Counted from the stretch's first letter, positions 51,485-60,686 are shown. The stretch: 64,000 nucleotides of DNA from Clostridia bacterium (GCA_017456015.1 JAFTLL010000003.1:124001-188000), one strand, 5' to 3'. The notes: generated from the sequence alone by a model not told the origin. Translations and numbers: made by a program.

Positions 51485-51759
51485 TATTTAAATATTTTGG
51501 AGAAAAATCCGCCGGACGGCCGGTCATTTGTATAAATCACGGCAATGATTTCACCGGTAATCCCGATTTCGGTGCTTTCCACGCTGAATTTTTCTATGTT
51601 CAACCCATTCCCTTTGATTGTCATTTCCCCTTTACAGGTGTCCATAACTATGGTTTCCTCATCATAAGATTCTACATTTTTTACCCCGGTGATTTCCATT
51701 TTACTTCTGTTTTCCATAATCAAGCTATGCGGCATATATGTGTTTTTATCTTCATTCAT
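51484..51759 (-). CDS. yabP: sporulation protein YabP
   Basis: 91 residues. YabP/YqfC family: HSLIMENRSKMEITGVKNVESYDEE, then GEMTIKGNGLNIEKFSVESTE. It is a small beta-rich protein made in the mother cell in Bacillus. GAGGAGG lies upstream but is partly paired in a small hairpin. It is coupled to yabQ. Confidence 0.92.
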   Translation of the reverse strand: MNEDKNTYMPHSLIMENRSKMEITGVKNVESYDEETIVMDTCKGEMTIKGNGLNIEKFSVESTEIGITGEIIAVIYTNDRPSGGFFSKIFK

Positions 51760-51770
51760 AAAAAAACCTC

Positions 51771-51788
51771 CTCATAAATGCTTATGAG
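51771..51788 (-). promoter_or_regulatory. small hairpin touching the yabP ribosome site
   Basis: CTCATAA and TTATGAG form a 7-bp stem with a 4-nt loop. On the minus strand its 3' arm runs into the GAGGAGG of yabP, so it could reduce yabP translation. It may be coincidental. Confidence 0.3.
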
Positions 51789-51801
51789 AAGGCAGTAAAA
51801 A

Positions 51802-52044
51802 TTATTCAATCATTTCATACATACAGGCCGAATCCTCTTTGCCTGCGAAATCGCGTATCGAACGGACACGGAATTTTACCGTACGGCTTCCAAAAGAAAT
51901 TTCAACAATGTCGTTTTCTTTGATTTCATATGAAGCACGTACCGCTCGACCATTGACTGATACACGACCGTTATCGCAAGCCTCGTTTGCAACTGTTCGG
52001 CGCTTAATGATTCGTGAAACTTTTAAATATTTGTCAATTCGCAT
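51802..52044 (-). CDS. rqcP: S4-domain ribosome quality control factor RqcP
   Basis: 80 residues consisting of one S4 RNA-binding domain (MRIDKYLKVSRIIKRRTVAN, GRVSVNGRAV, IVEISFGSRTVKFRV). Bacillus RqcP (YabO) works with RqcH to add C-terminal alanine tails on stalled 50S subunits. It starts after the hup terminator, with an AGGTGA ribosome site. Confidence 0.9.
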   Translation of the reverse strand: MRIDKYLKVSRIIKRRTVANEACDNGRVSVNGRAVRASYEIKENDIVEISFGSRTVKFRVRSIRDFAGKEDSACMYEMIE

Positions 52045-52054
52045 CTTGTCACCT

Positions 52055-52085
52055 AAAAAGTGCAGCCACCTTATACGGTGGCTGC
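52055..52085 (-). terminator. intrinsic terminator after hup
   Basis: GCAGCCACC and GGTGGCTGC form a 9-bp stem with a 6-nt loop. In the minus direction it is followed by ACTTTTT. It lies only 11 bases before rqcP, so the yab genes need read-through or their own promoter. Confidence 0.85.
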
Positions 52086-52091
52086 AAAAAA

Positions 52092-52364
52092 CTATTTAAT
52101 TGCGTCTTTAAGTGCTTTGCCTGCTTTGAAAACAGGTGCCTTAGAAGCGGGGATTTGGATGGTCTCTTTTGTTTGGGGGTTTCTGCCGGTTCTGGCGCCG
52201 CGCTCACGAACTTCGAAGTTACCAAAGCCTACCAACTGAATTTTGTCGCCGGCTTTCAATGTGGTGGTAACGGTTTCGATGAATGCTGCCAATGCCTTAT
52301 CGGCGTCCTTTTTGCTGAGTCCGCTTTTTTCAGCAATTGCTGAAATCAGTTCTGTCTTATTCAT
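52092..52364 (-). CDS. hup: HU family DNA-binding protein
   Basis: 90 residues, the exact usual HU length: [62 protein letters not shown]. It is a dimeric nucleoid protein that bends DNA. ATG 52364 has GGAGG; the frame extends five codons upstream over that site. It lies between mazG and rqcP, as in many clostridia, and ends at its own terminator, as expected for a highly expressed gene. Confidence 0.97.
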   Translation of the reverse strand: MNKTELISAIAEKSGLSKKDADKALAAFIETVTTTLKAGDKIQLVGFGNFEVRERGARTGRNPQTKETIQIPASKAPVFKAGKALKDAIK

Positions 52365-52414
52365 TTCTTTATCCTCCAAAATATTATATTAAAACCAAGC
52401 AAAACGCTTGAATT

Positions 52415-53206
52415 TTACTGAGTTGATTTCACAGAATCCCATATCGAATCCAGTTCTGCCAAAGAAAGTTCACTCATGGTCTTTCCGCTTTTGGTTACCA
52501 AATCTTCCACAGCCGCAAACCGCGATATGAATTTGTCCGTCGCTTTTGTGAGGGCCTGCTCGGCATCAATGTTTAAAAAACGAGCAATATTGACAATAGA
52601 AAACATCAGGTCACCCAATTCTTCTTCTGTGTTGGTATGATTGGAAATTGCTTCACGCAGCTCCTTTGACTCTTCGGAAAGCTTGCTTAAAGAACCGTTT
52701 ATGTCGGGCCAATCAAAACCAGCTTTGGCTGCCCGTTTTTGGACTTTTTGCGACCGTATAAGAGCTGGGAAGGCTTTCGGCACACTGTATAAAGTGTCAG
52801 TAAAAGAATCCTGATGCTTTTCCTTGCGTTTAAGCTTGTCCCAATTGTCTAAAACCTGCGCCGAGGTATCGGCTTTCGTATCACTGAAAACATGCGGATG
52901 GCGATAAATCAATTTTTTGCAAATGCCATCGCAAACAGCGTTAATATCAAAGGCGCCGCTTTCCTCTGCAAGCTGTGCATGGAAAATTACTTGGAGCAAG
53001 ACATCGCCCAATTCCTCACACAGACCGGCTGTATCGCCGTTATCAATCGCATCGACCGCTTCATAGGTTTCTTCGATAAAACTGTTGCGAATGCTTTGGT
53101 GTGTCTGTTCCCTATCCCAAGGGCAACCGCCGGGCGCACGCAAAATTTTAAGAATTGAAATTAAATCAGCGAATGTATAATTATCTTTTAAAACAAAATT
53201 TTCCAT
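52415..53206 (-). CDS. mazG: nucleoside triphosphate pyrophosphohydrolase MazG
   Basis: 263 residues. Two tandem MazG domains: the first has APGGCPWDREQTHQSIRNSFIEETYEAVDAI and EELGDVLLQVIFHAQLAEE, the second has EELGDLMFSIVNIARFL. It hydrolyses NTPs to NMP and pyrophosphate, cleaning the pool and, in E. coli, modulating stress responses. It lacks the methylase domain fused at the N-terminus in Bacillus YabN. ATG 53206 was preferred to TTG 53215. Confidence 0.93.
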   Translation of the reverse strand: MENFVLKDNYTFADLISILKILRAPGGCPWDREQTHQSIRNSFIEETYEAVDAIDNGDTAGLCEELGDVLLQVIFHAQLAEESGAFDINAVCDGICKKLIYRHPHVFSDTKADTSAQVLDNWDKLKRKEKHQDSFTDTLYSVPKAFPALIRSQKVQKRAAKAGFDWPDINGSLSKLSEESKELREAISNHTNTEEELGDLMFSIVNIARFLNIDAEQALTKATDKFISRFAAVEDLVTKSGKTMSELSLAELDSIWDSVKSTQ

Positions 53207-53231
53207 AATTATCAATCATCCAAAGAATATT

Positions 53232-54929
53232 TTACCTTATAACTCTCAGTTTTTCAAGTACTTTTAATAATTTTTTTCCTTTTGGGAGTGAAATTATGTC
53301 ATTTTTATCAATTGTACGCGTCAGAATTATTAAAATTGCATAAACAATTACCGCAACGACAATTGAAGTGAGGGTTGACAATCGCAATGAAATACCACTG
53401 TTTTTTAAAAGTATAGACACCGACAATGCAGATAAACCGCAAAGCAATGCGCATATCATCGGCTTTACGGCAACGGTAAAGAGACGAACCTTAACCTTTG
53501 TATAACGCAGAACACAGATATAATTTGCAATACAGATATAGGAATAACAGGCAATCGTCCCGATAGCGGCGCCCGTAATATTAATATCCGGTATGCCGAC
53601 CAGAATATAATTTAAAACGATTTTTAAAATTACACCAATCGCCATGTTTTTCACCGGAACAGTTTGCTTCCCTATCCCCTGCAAGATATTGGTCAAAGGT
53701 CCGGTAATACCTGCAAAAATGGCTGTTAAGCCCAGTATTTGAAGTGACGGCGTCGCAATAATAACACCATACGGATTTTGCGGATACAAAACATTTAAAA
53801 TTCCGTTCGCAAGGAAAAGCATACCAAAACCTGCCGGCATCGCAATGAGCGAAGCCGTTTTTATGATGGTTTCGAGATTGGTTCGCAGTGCTGTCTTATC
53901 CTTCTGTGTCCATGCCGTTGCCAACACGGGTATTGCACTAACCCCCATTACCGATGTAATCGAAGGTACAAGATTATAAACTGAATATGCTAAGCCTTTA
54001 TAGCATCCGTAAAGTGCGGTTGGTATTTCGTTTGTTTTCAAATCCCGCGAAGCGATTAAATCGCTGAAAACAGAATAAATATAACTCGTGTGATTCGTAA
54101 CCAATGTTTTTAGTTGCATACGAACCATTAAAACATCAACCAGATTGGCAACCTGTGTTACAAGCGAACCAATGACAATCGGGACAGAAATGAAAAGCAG
54201 CTTTTTAAATAGCTCTTTCCCTGCCATCGGTTCCGGGGATTCCGCCAATTCCTCTGCTGTAATACCGTCGCCGACTTTTTTGTGGCGAATAAATAAGAAG
54301 AAAAATCCGGTAAAACAGCTCATCGAAACACCAGCTAAGGCGGCTGCGGCTGCAAAAGCCGCTGTCGATGTAGTTAAATTGCCGCAAATTTTAATGGTTA
54401 TAATGGCAAATCCATAACCGAAAACCAACCTTGCAGTTGCTTGCAAAACCGAAGCAAGCGCTGTGGGGTTCATATTGCGCATGCCTTCATAATATCCCAT
54501 ATAAGAAGAAAGCATACAGCAAAAGAGCAAAGAAGGCGCAATGGCAAAAATACTGTAAATATCCTTAATATCGCCGGTGTACAGTGCAAAAGGATAGGCA
54601 CACAAAAGCATAAGAGCAAAGCCTAAAAGTCCTGTGACCCAAAAGGCGCGTTTGGCCACCTGTAAGGTTTTACGAACATCCTTGAAACGCTTTTGTGCCG
54701 CAAATTCCGCCACAATGCGAGAAATAGCAATCGGGAAACCCGCCATTGACAAGGAATATATCGGCAAATATAAATCGTAGGCGGTGGAATAATACCCCAT
54801 TCCGGTTTCGCCGATAAGGTTGGCCAGTGGTATACGAAAAATTGCACCCAATACCTTAACCAAAGCGGTGGCAAAGACAAGGATTGCCGCGCCTTGTAAA
54901 AATGTATGTTGTCGTCTTTTATTTTCCAT
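53232..54929 (-). CDS. spoVB: SpoVB/YabM-like polysaccharide (lipid) flippase, MOP superfamily
   Basis: A 565-residue polytopic membrane protein with about 14 predicted helices. The N-terminal block FLQGAAILVFATALVKVLGAIFRIPLANLIGETGMGYYSTAYDLYLPIYSLS is split across two helices and is typical of SpoVB-type members of the Wzx/MurJ superfamily. Such proteins move lipid-linked cell-wall or cortex precursors across the membrane. Its place upstream of mazG mirrors yabM-yabN of Bacillus. Sporulation-specific versus vegetative use cannot be decided here. Confidence 0.85.
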   Translation of the reverse strand: MENKRRQHTFLQGAAILVFATALVKVLGAIFRIPLANLIGETGMGYYSTAYDLYLPIYSLSMAGFPIAISRIVAEFAAQKRFKDVRKTLQVAKRAFWVTGLLGFALMLLCAYPFALYTGDIKDIYSIFAIAPSLLFCCMLSSYMGYYEGMRNMNPTALASVLQATARLVFGYGFAIITIKICGNLTTSTAAFAAAAALAGVSMSCFTGFFFLFIRHKKVGDGITAEELAESPEPMAGKELFKKLLFISVPIVIGSLVTQVANLVDVLMVRMQLKTLVTNHTSYIYSVFSDLIASRDLKTNEIPTALYGCYKGLAYSVYNLVPSITSVMGVSAIPVLATAWTQKDKTALRTNLETIIKTASLIAMPAGFGMLFLANGILNVLYPQNPYGVIIATPSLQILGLTAIFAGITGPLTNILQGIGKQTVPVKNMAIGVILKIVLNYILVGIPDINITGAAIGTIACYSYICIANYICVLRYTKVKVRLFTVAVKPMICALLCGLSALSVSILLKNSGISLRLSTLTSIVVAVIVYAILIILTRTIDKNDIISLPKGKKLLKVLEKLRVIR

Positions 54930-54939
54930 GGCTTTAAAT

Positions 54940-55653
54940 TTACACTTCCCAACTGTTTAACAAGGATTCAATCCATTTGACCGATAATGTCATCCATGTT
55001 TGCTTGTCCATAACCGAAGTTTGATATGTTTTTGCGGCTTGGTCATCGGCACCGTCCGAAATGCGACGTATACTGATATAGGGCACAGAAAAGTCATGAC
55101 ATACCGAGGCAATGGCAGCCGTTTCCATGTCGCAGCAAAAGGCATTCCAGCGCCGAACCAAAGTTTCAGCCTTGCGGCTGTCACTCACAAAAGAATCGCC
55201 GCTGACCATAACACCGGCCTTGCAGGGATATTTTGTTTGAAAATCCTTTGTTAATCGGACATCTGGTTCATAAAAACTTACCTGTCCCGGTTTTTCGCCC
55301 GGTGCGTAGCCAATGGCTGTCAAATCAAAATCATGCTCAACAAAACCGGTTCCAACTACAATCTCGCCGACGCAAACGCCGGATAGCCCGCCGGACAAGC
55401 CGCAATTCACCATCAAGTTCACATTTTCAACAGCACAAAGATAGGTAGACAGGGTTGCCGCATTCACCTTACCGATACCACAGTAAACGGCGATAATTTC
55501 CATCTTTCTCTCTTCGCCGGAAAGGATATAGCGCACAGCCGGCCGATTTAAAATGCGAATAGCCTTGCCACCCTTATCCTGACAATAAGCCGAGACGGGT
55601 GCAAATTCTGCGTCATCCGCAATAACGAGTCCGATTTTCAGTGTTTTTTCCAT
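54940..55653 (-). CDS. 5'-methylthioadenosine/S-adenosylhomocysteine nucleosidase-like protein
   Basis: 237 residues. A PNP/UDP-family nucleosidase that should cleave adenine from MTA, SAH or a related nucleoside. Blocks are IAVYCGIGKVNAATLSTYLC, LMVNCGLSGGLSGVCVGEIVVG, the VSGDSFV stretch and CDMETAAIASVCHDFSVPYISIRRISDGAD with the catalytic Glu and Asp. The protein is soluble. The exact nucleoside is not certain; futalosine hydrolase is the main alternative. Confidence 0.85.
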   Translation of the reverse strand: MEKTLKIGLVIADDAEFAPVSAYCQDKGGKAIRILNRPAVRYILSGEERKMEIIAVYCGIGKVNAATLSTYLCAVENVNLMVNCGLSGGLSGVCVGEIVVGTGFVEHDFDLTAIGYAPGEKPGQVSFYEPDVRLTKDFQTKYPCKAGVMVSGDSFVSDSRKAETLVRRWNAFCCDMETAAIASVCHDFSVPYISIRRISDGADDQAAKTYQTSVMDKQTWMTLSVKWIESLLNSWEV

Positions 55654-55664
55654 ACAACGCCTGC

Positions 55665-55937
55665 CTATTTTAAATTTTCAATTTTTTCGTTTAAGGCGGA
55701 AATTTCTTTTAACTTTTCTTTGATTTTTTCGATGGTCCCGGCAGCAAAATCACTTTTTGAATCCTCTTGCAAAGCATTATAATAGGCTATCCCAAGGTCT
55801 CTGTAAAGCTTATCCAATTCGTGTTTTGAAATTGAAAGGTCGAACTTTACTTTTTGCTGATTAACAAATTTTCCGGTTTTTTCTCCGGCAAGATTGAGTG
55901 CATCCTTTGTTTTGTTTAAAATTTCATCGAATTCCAT
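55665..55937 (-). CDS. small coiled-coil protein, 90 residues
   Basis: An unnamed, highly charged helical protein: MEFDEILNKTKDALNLAGEK, then a middle helix (KHELDKLYRDLGIAYYNAL) and a C-terminal coiled coil (IEKIKEKLKEISALNEKIEN). It resembles a common clostridial family that often carries a C-terminal zinc ribbon; none is present here. Function unknown. AAGGAG precedes the ATG. Confidence 0.75.
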   Translation of the reverse strand: MEFDEILNKTKDALNLAGEKTGKFVNQQKVKFDLSISKHELDKLYRDLGIAYYNALQEDSKSDFAAGTIEKIKEKLKEISALNEKIENLK

Positions 55938-55949
55938 AACAATACTCCT

Positions 55950-57410
55950 TTATTCTAAAATTTTATATTTTTCGTAAAACGCTTTGATTTGCCCTTTTCG
56001 GGAGAGGATTTCCGAGAAACGGTGAATATACTCATAAGGGTACTTGAAATTAAATGTTCGCTCAATCAGATTCTTCTCCGGTACGCGCAATTTTGTAACC
56101 GCAGAAGCGCCGCAGGCCAATATCGTATGGGTTTCATCCATAATATAAACATTATACAGACCGCTATACCCCGACTTTGCGTAACCGACATTTTCCAAGT
56201 TGCCAACAGTTTTACTCTGCCTATACATATAATACGGCAAATAGTATGCGTTTGTCAAACTTTGGCGCGCATAATCCACCATTTGTTTTACCGTTTCCCC
56301 TTGTGCAAAGTTGTCATACTCTCGGTTTTTATTTAACTCTGAGGCACGTTTCATCGCCAAAGTATGTACTGTAATACTTTGCGGTGACAATTTTATCGCG
56401 GCATCTATGCTTTTTTCAAAATTAGATAAATTTTCCCCTGACAGACCGGCAATCAAGTCCATATTGATATGCTGAATACCGCAAGCCGAAGCAATATCAA
56501 AAGCATTATAGACATCAGCAACCGTGTGACGGCGACCGATAGCCACAAGGGTTTTATCGTGAAAAGTTTGCGGATTGATGCTGATACGTGACACTCCATA
56601 ATCGGTAAGAGCACGCAGCTTATCCGCCGTGATGGTTTCGGGTCTGCCCGCCTCAAACGTAAACTCCTCACAAGAGGAAAGGTCAAATTCGGTATAAATT
56701 ACCCGAAGCAGCTCCCGAATTTGCTCAGCAGAAAGTACAGAAGGCGTACCGCCGCCGATATAAACGGTAGATAACTGCAAATTTAAATCTTTCACAATTT
56801 GCGCGGTGTGGCGCAATTCTTCTGCTAACAGCTGCAAATATTGTGGCAACAAAACGGCAGCCTTATCGACCGAATGGGAAACAAAAGAACAGTAAGCGCA
56901 CCGGCTGGGACAAAACGGAATCGAAACATACAAACTGAAAGCACGCCGACCGGAGCGTTTCACAATAGATTGTTCGCTCTCTGCGCAAACGGCACAAAGC
57001 GAAATTTTCTGCGGGTCGACCAGAAGGGTGTCCTTAAAATAGCGTTCGGTTGCCTCTTTCCCGTTTTCAGCCCACAAGCGCGAAAAGAGTTTGGCGGGAC
57101 GAACACCGGTAAGAATACCCCAAGGTTGTTCGTAACCGGAATAAGCACAAAGCAAGCGGTAAAGGGTTTGCGCGACAACCAACTCCTGCTCTTTTTCACC
57201 TGCGTCGGGTGAAAAAGCAGACGTTTCTTCCATTTTAACATGGTTAATTTGCAGACGAGCCGATACCGTAAAGTTTTCAACGGTTGTGCTGATACCGTCC
57301 TCCTCCGGCGGCAAAGCGTCGGAAAAGCGGAATTTAGCAAAAGGAAAAAAGGCTCTGGCGAGCTTTTCCGTTTCATATAAAAAAGAATGACCGATGGTTG
57401 CAAAAATCAT
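55950..57410 (-). CDS. hemZ: radical SAM coproporphyrinogen dehydrogenase-like protein HemZ
   Basis: 486 residues. The radical SAM cluster motif is CPSRCAYC (FCPSRCAYCSFVS) near residue 165, after an N-terminal extension of about 150 residues typical of HemZ. Then come TVYIGGGTPSVLSAEQIRELL, the EFTFEAGRPETIT segment and INPQTFHDKTL. The C-terminal HemN-like region is present. The family is annotated as oxygen-independent coproporphyrinogen III oxidase, but heme synthesis is not certain in a strict anaerobe. ATG 57410 overlaps the upstream gene by 4 bp; the longer frame would lie inside it. Confidence 0.88.
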   Translation of the reverse strand: MIFATIGHSFLYETEKLARAFFPFAKFRFSDALPPEEDGISTTVENFTVSARLQINHVKMEETSAFSPDAGEKEQELVVAQTLYRLLCAYSGYEQPWGILTGVRPAKLFSRLWAENGKEATERYFKDTLLVDPQKISLCAVCAESEQSIVKRSGRRAFSLYVSIPFCPSRCAYCSFVSHSVDKAAVLLPQYLQLLAEELRHTAQIVKDLNLQLSTVYIGGGTPSVLSAEQIRELLRVIYTEFDLSSCEEFTFEAGRPETITADKLRALTDYGVSRISINPQTFHDKTLVAIGRRHTVADVYNAFDIASACGIQHINMDLIAGLSGENLSNFEKSIDAAIKLSPQSITVHTLAMKRASELNKNREYDNFAQGETVKQMVDYARQSLTNAYYLPYYMYRQSKTVGNLENVGYAKSGYSGLYNVYIMDETHTILACGASAVTKLRVPEKNLIERTFNFKYPYEYIHRFSEILSRKGQIKAFYEKYKILE

Positions 57411-58045
57411 AGATTCACCAAATACGGGTTGTATTTTTTCTCGCGGGCCATTGTGGTTTCCGGGCCATGACCACTGTATATGCGATAGTCCAAATTGCCG
57501 CAATACTCCACAATTTTTTTCAATGAGCCGGTTAATTCGCTGAAACTTCCGCCGAAAAAGTCGGTTCTGCCTACCGAATTAGCAAAAAGCGTATCACCCG
57601 AAAAAATCGTATCACCGATAGCAAAGCAAAACCCGCCCACCGTATGACCCGGCGTGTGTATACAGCGAATTTCATTGCTTCCAAAAGGAAGGTTATTCCC
57701 ATCATGCAACAAAATATCCGGTGCGGCAAAATGCGCAGTTGATGGGTATGCATCGGCCATTTGCGAGGAAAGATTAAGCCGGTCATTGTTATAAGCGTCG
57801 GCATCAGCAGCACCAATACAAACCGGCGCACTCGTAATCTGTCGTAGTTTTTCTGCGGCGCAAATATGGTCAAAATGACCGTGTGTTAATAGGATGTACC
57901 GTACTGTATTTTTATGTGCCTCAACCCATTCTTCCATTGTGAAGTCGGGATAACCGGGGTCAATGACAAGTGCTGCTCCATCGTTCTCAACCAAATAACA
58001 ATTGGCTTCAAGAGGACCTAATGGCAATGTGGTAATTTGCATCAT
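57407..58045 (-). CDS. metallo-beta-lactamase fold hydrolase (glyoxalase II-like)
   Basis: 212 residues. The binuclear zinc motif THGHFDH gives His55, His57, Asp59 and His60. Further ligands are in HTPGHTVGGFCF and the C-terminal SGHGPETTM. This is the small stand-alone YcbL/YqgX type found next to dtd and relA in clostridia. Probable hydrolysis of thioesters such as S-lactoylglutathione-like substrates is a family inference. GGAG precedes the ATG. Confidence 0.88.
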   Translation of the reverse strand: MMQITTLPLGPLEANCYLVENDGAALVIDPGYPDFTMEEWVEAHKNTVRYILLTHGHFDHICAAEKLRQITSAPVCIGAADADAYNNDRLNLSSQMADAYPSTAHFAAPDILLHDGNNLPFGSNEIRCIHTPGHTVGGFCFAIGDTIFSGDTLFANSVGRTDFFGGSFSELTGSLKKIVEYCGNLDYRIYSGHGPETTMAREKKYNPYLVNL

Positions 58046-58046
58046 G

Positions 58047-58499
58047 TTATCTCCAAATTGCTGTATTTAAAATTATGTTAATCGGACCGTCACAAAAGGC
58101 GTTAACCTTCATATCCGCGCCGAAGACACCGGTTTCCACTTCTATGATACCGTTTTTCCGCAAATTATCTGCAAAACGCATGTACATTTCATTCGCCTGC
58201 TGTGGTAGCATGGCATGAGAAAATGAAGGGCGATTTCCCTTTTTTGTATCGGCGCAAAGCGTAAAGTTGGAAATTACCAATACCCCTCCACCTACATCCA
58301 AAACCGACCGATTCATTTTTTCGTTTTCGTCACAAAATATACGAAGGTTAGCAACTTTGCGAGCCAGGATTTCGGCATCAAAATCCGTGTCGTCAGCAAA
58401 AATGCCAAGATAAAGAATCAATCCGTGTTCAATAGCACCGACCGTTTCTCCTGAAACCTGTACAGCGGCGCGCTGAACCCTTTGTACTATCCCGGTCAT
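58047..58499 (-). CDS. dtd: D-aminoacyl-tRNA deacylase
   Basis: 150 residues. It removes D-amino acids from tRNA. The family pattern is clear in RVQRAAVQVSGETVGAIEHGL, ADTKKGNRPSF and FGADMKVNAFCDGPINI. Two conserved positions differ from textbook Dtd: the SQxTL motif reads SNFTL, and the NGP-type motif reads CDGP. The protein otherwise looks intact. Its start abuts the relA stop, so it is translationally coupled. Confidence 0.88.
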   Translation of the reverse strand: MTGIVQRVQRAAVQVSGETVGAIEHGLILYLGIFADDTDFDAEILARKVANLRIFCDENEKMNRSVLDVGGGVLVISNFTLCADTKKGNRPSFSHAMLPQQANEMYMRFADNLRKNGIIEVETGVFGADMKVNAFCDGPINIILNTAIWR

Positions 58500-60686
58500 T
58501 TACGCATTCGTCCTTTCTATATGAATCACGCCCGGAACCTTACTTATTTTAGCAAAAATGCTTTTTAAATGTTCGGTGCTTTCTACGCTTAGGGTGACAT
58601 TCACCAAGCAATTACCGTCTTTGGTTTCCTTACCGCTGATTGAGTGCAAAGCAACATGCAGGTTGGATATTGCCATCGTAATATTGGCAAAAACACCGGG
58701 AATGTCGATAGCAAGGATTTGTAGAGAGGCTTTAAAGGTTTCGTTTTTAATATTGTCCCAATAGGCCGCAACCCAACGCTCCGGTTCTTCGGCATTTGCA
58801 ATATTCTTTGGAACATTGTTGCAATCACGCTTGTGAATAGAAACCCCGTGACCGCGGGTAATGAAGCCGATGATTTCATCACCCGGCAAGGGTGTACAGC
58901 ATTTGGACAATTTAATCAGACAGTTATCAATACCTTCAACCACAATTCCATCATGCGATTTTGTGCGCTTGGTTTCGGGTTTGAGAAGGTCTTCGAGATT
59001 GGTTGGTTTAATGGATTTCAGAAGCTTTGCGTATTCGTCCTTCATGTGCGGCATGATACGCGAAAGCGAAATACCGCCGTAACCGATTGCGGCATAAAAA
59101 TCGTCAACCGTTGCACACTTCTGCCGCCGCGCAGTATCTTCAATGAATTTCTCCATTTCTTTTTCGGGCAAACGAATTGCATTACGGCTGATTTCACGCT
59201 CTAATTCGGTTTTTCCGGTTTCGATATTTTCGGCGCGGCGCTCCTTTTTGAACCATGCACGAATTTTACTGCGTGTTTGGCTGCTTTTTGCAATTTTCAG
59301 CCAATCACGGCTGGGTCCATGGCCCTGTGCAGAAGATGTGAGAATCTCAATAATTTCACCGGTTTTGATTTCATAGTTAAAGGGCACGATGCGACCGTCT
59401 GCCTTCGCCCCTATCATTTTATTCCCGACCTGCGTATGCACCGCATAGGCAAAATCAATGACCGTTGCGCCGGCCGGCAGGTTGATAACATCCCCTTTGG
59501 GCGTCACGGCAAAAACATCCTCTTGTGAGAGGTCGGTCTTGATGGTCTGAACAATATCCTCAGCGTTATCAGCCTCTTTTTGCGATTCTATAATTTGCCG
59601 AATCCAGGCAAGACGCTCCTCCATGTGCACATCGTTCTTCTCCACACCGGCTTTATATTTCCAGTGCGCGGCGATGCCGTATTCTGCCGTATGATGCATA
59701 TCCCATGTACGGATTTGAACCTCAAAGGGTACCCCTTCCCTATCAATCAATGTCGTGTGCAGAGATTGGTACATATTGGGTTTAGGTGTAGAAATGTAAT
59801 CCTTAAAGCGATTTGGAATCGGTCGAAACATATCATGTACGACACCAAGAATATTATAACAATTTACAATAGAATCGGTAATAACACGCACGGCATAAAC
59901 ATCGTATATCTCATCGAAAGACTTGTTTTGCATATACATTTTCCGATAAATACCGTGAATGGATTTAATTCTACCCTCAACATAAATATCCGGCACATAT
60001 TCTGAAACCCGTGCGCGTATTTTGTTTTGGATTCTTTGTAAAAAATCATCACGGTGAATTTTACGGGCATTTAATAACTCAACCACTTCACCGTAAGCAA
60101 TCGGGTCCAGATGCTTAATCGCCAAATCTTCCAATTCTTCTTTTACGGCACGAATACCAAGCCGATGGGCAATCGGTGCATAAACCTCAATGGTTTCCAA
60201 CGAAATATCCCGTTGCTTTTGTTCGGGCAAAAAATCCAGCGTACGCATATTATGCAAACGGTCCGCAAGTTTTATGATGATCACTCGAATATCCTCGGAC
60301 ATAGCAATCAGCATTTTGCGAATGTTTTCCGATTGTTGCTGCTCGCGTGGAATAGAGATTTTACCCAACTTGGTTACGCCATCAACTAAGAGTGCGATAT
60401 TTCTATTGAACTGCGATTGTATCTGTGTCAGAGTTATGTCGGTATCTTCAACCACATCGTGTAATAATCCGGCACAGATAGATTCCGAATCCATGCCCAT
60501 AGAAATAAGGATTTTTGTAACAGAAAATGGGTGTAGAAAATACGGCTCCCCGGAGGCGCGTTTTTGTTCTTTATGTGCTTGAAAACATAAGTGAAAGGCG
60601 CGCTCAATCAAGGCGTAGTTATATTGACCGCCTTGTTCTTCCAGCGATTCTTTTAATTTGTCAAAGCTTTCGATTTCAAAAGCCAT
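58500..60686 (-). CDS. relA: bifunctional (p)ppGpp synthetase/hydrolase Rel
   Basis: 728 residues. The stringent-response enzyme. The HD hydrolase domain (about 40-190) has YFLHPFSVTKILI, LLHDVVEDTDITL and KLADRLHNMRTLDFL. The synthetase domain (about 230-360) has EGRIKSIHGIYRKM, YDVYAVRVI, DYISTPKPNMYQSLHTTLI and AEYGIAAHWKYK. TGS (about 390-455, VFAVTPKGDVINLPAGATVIDFAYAVH), a zinc-finger/CC region (LIKLSKCCTPLPGDEI) and a C-terminal ACT domain follow. Both activities look intact. I chose ATG 60686, with AAGGG upstream; the longer frame lies in the end of recJ. Confidence 0.96.
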   Translation of the reverse strand: MAFEIESFDKLKESLEEQGGQYNYALIERAFHLCFQAHKEQKRASGEPYFLHPFSVTKILISMGMDSESICAGLLHDVVEDTDITLTQIQSQFNRNIALLVDGVTKLGKISIPREQQQSENIRKMLIAMSEDIRVIIIKLADRLHNMRTLDFLPEQKQRDISLETIEVYAPIAHRLGIRAVKEELEDLAIKHLDPIAYGEVVELLNARKIHRDDFLQRIQNKIRARVSEYVPDIYVEGRIKSIHGIYRKMYMQNKSFDEIYDVYAVRVITDSIVNCYNILGVVHDMFRPIPNRFKDYISTPKPNMYQSLHTTLIDREGVPFEVQIRTWDMHHTAEYGIAAHWKYKAGVEKNDVHMEERLAWIRQIIESQKEADNAEDIVQTIKTDLSQEDVFAVTPKGDVINLPAGATVIDFAYAVHTQVGNKMIGAKADGRIVPFNYEIKTGEIIEILTSSAQGHGPSRDWLKIAKSSQTRSKIRAWFKKERRAENIETGKTELEREISRNAIRLPEKEMEKFIEDTARRQKCATVDDFYAAIGYGGISLSRIMPHMKDEYAKLLKSIKPTNLEDLLKPETKRTKSHDGIVVEGIDNCLIKLSKCCTPLPGDEIIGFITRGHGVSIHKRDCNNVPKNIANAEEPERWVAAYWDNIKNETFKASLQILAIDIPGVFANITMAISNLHVALHSISGKETKDGNCLVNVTLSVESTEHLKSIFAKISKVPGVIHIERTNA

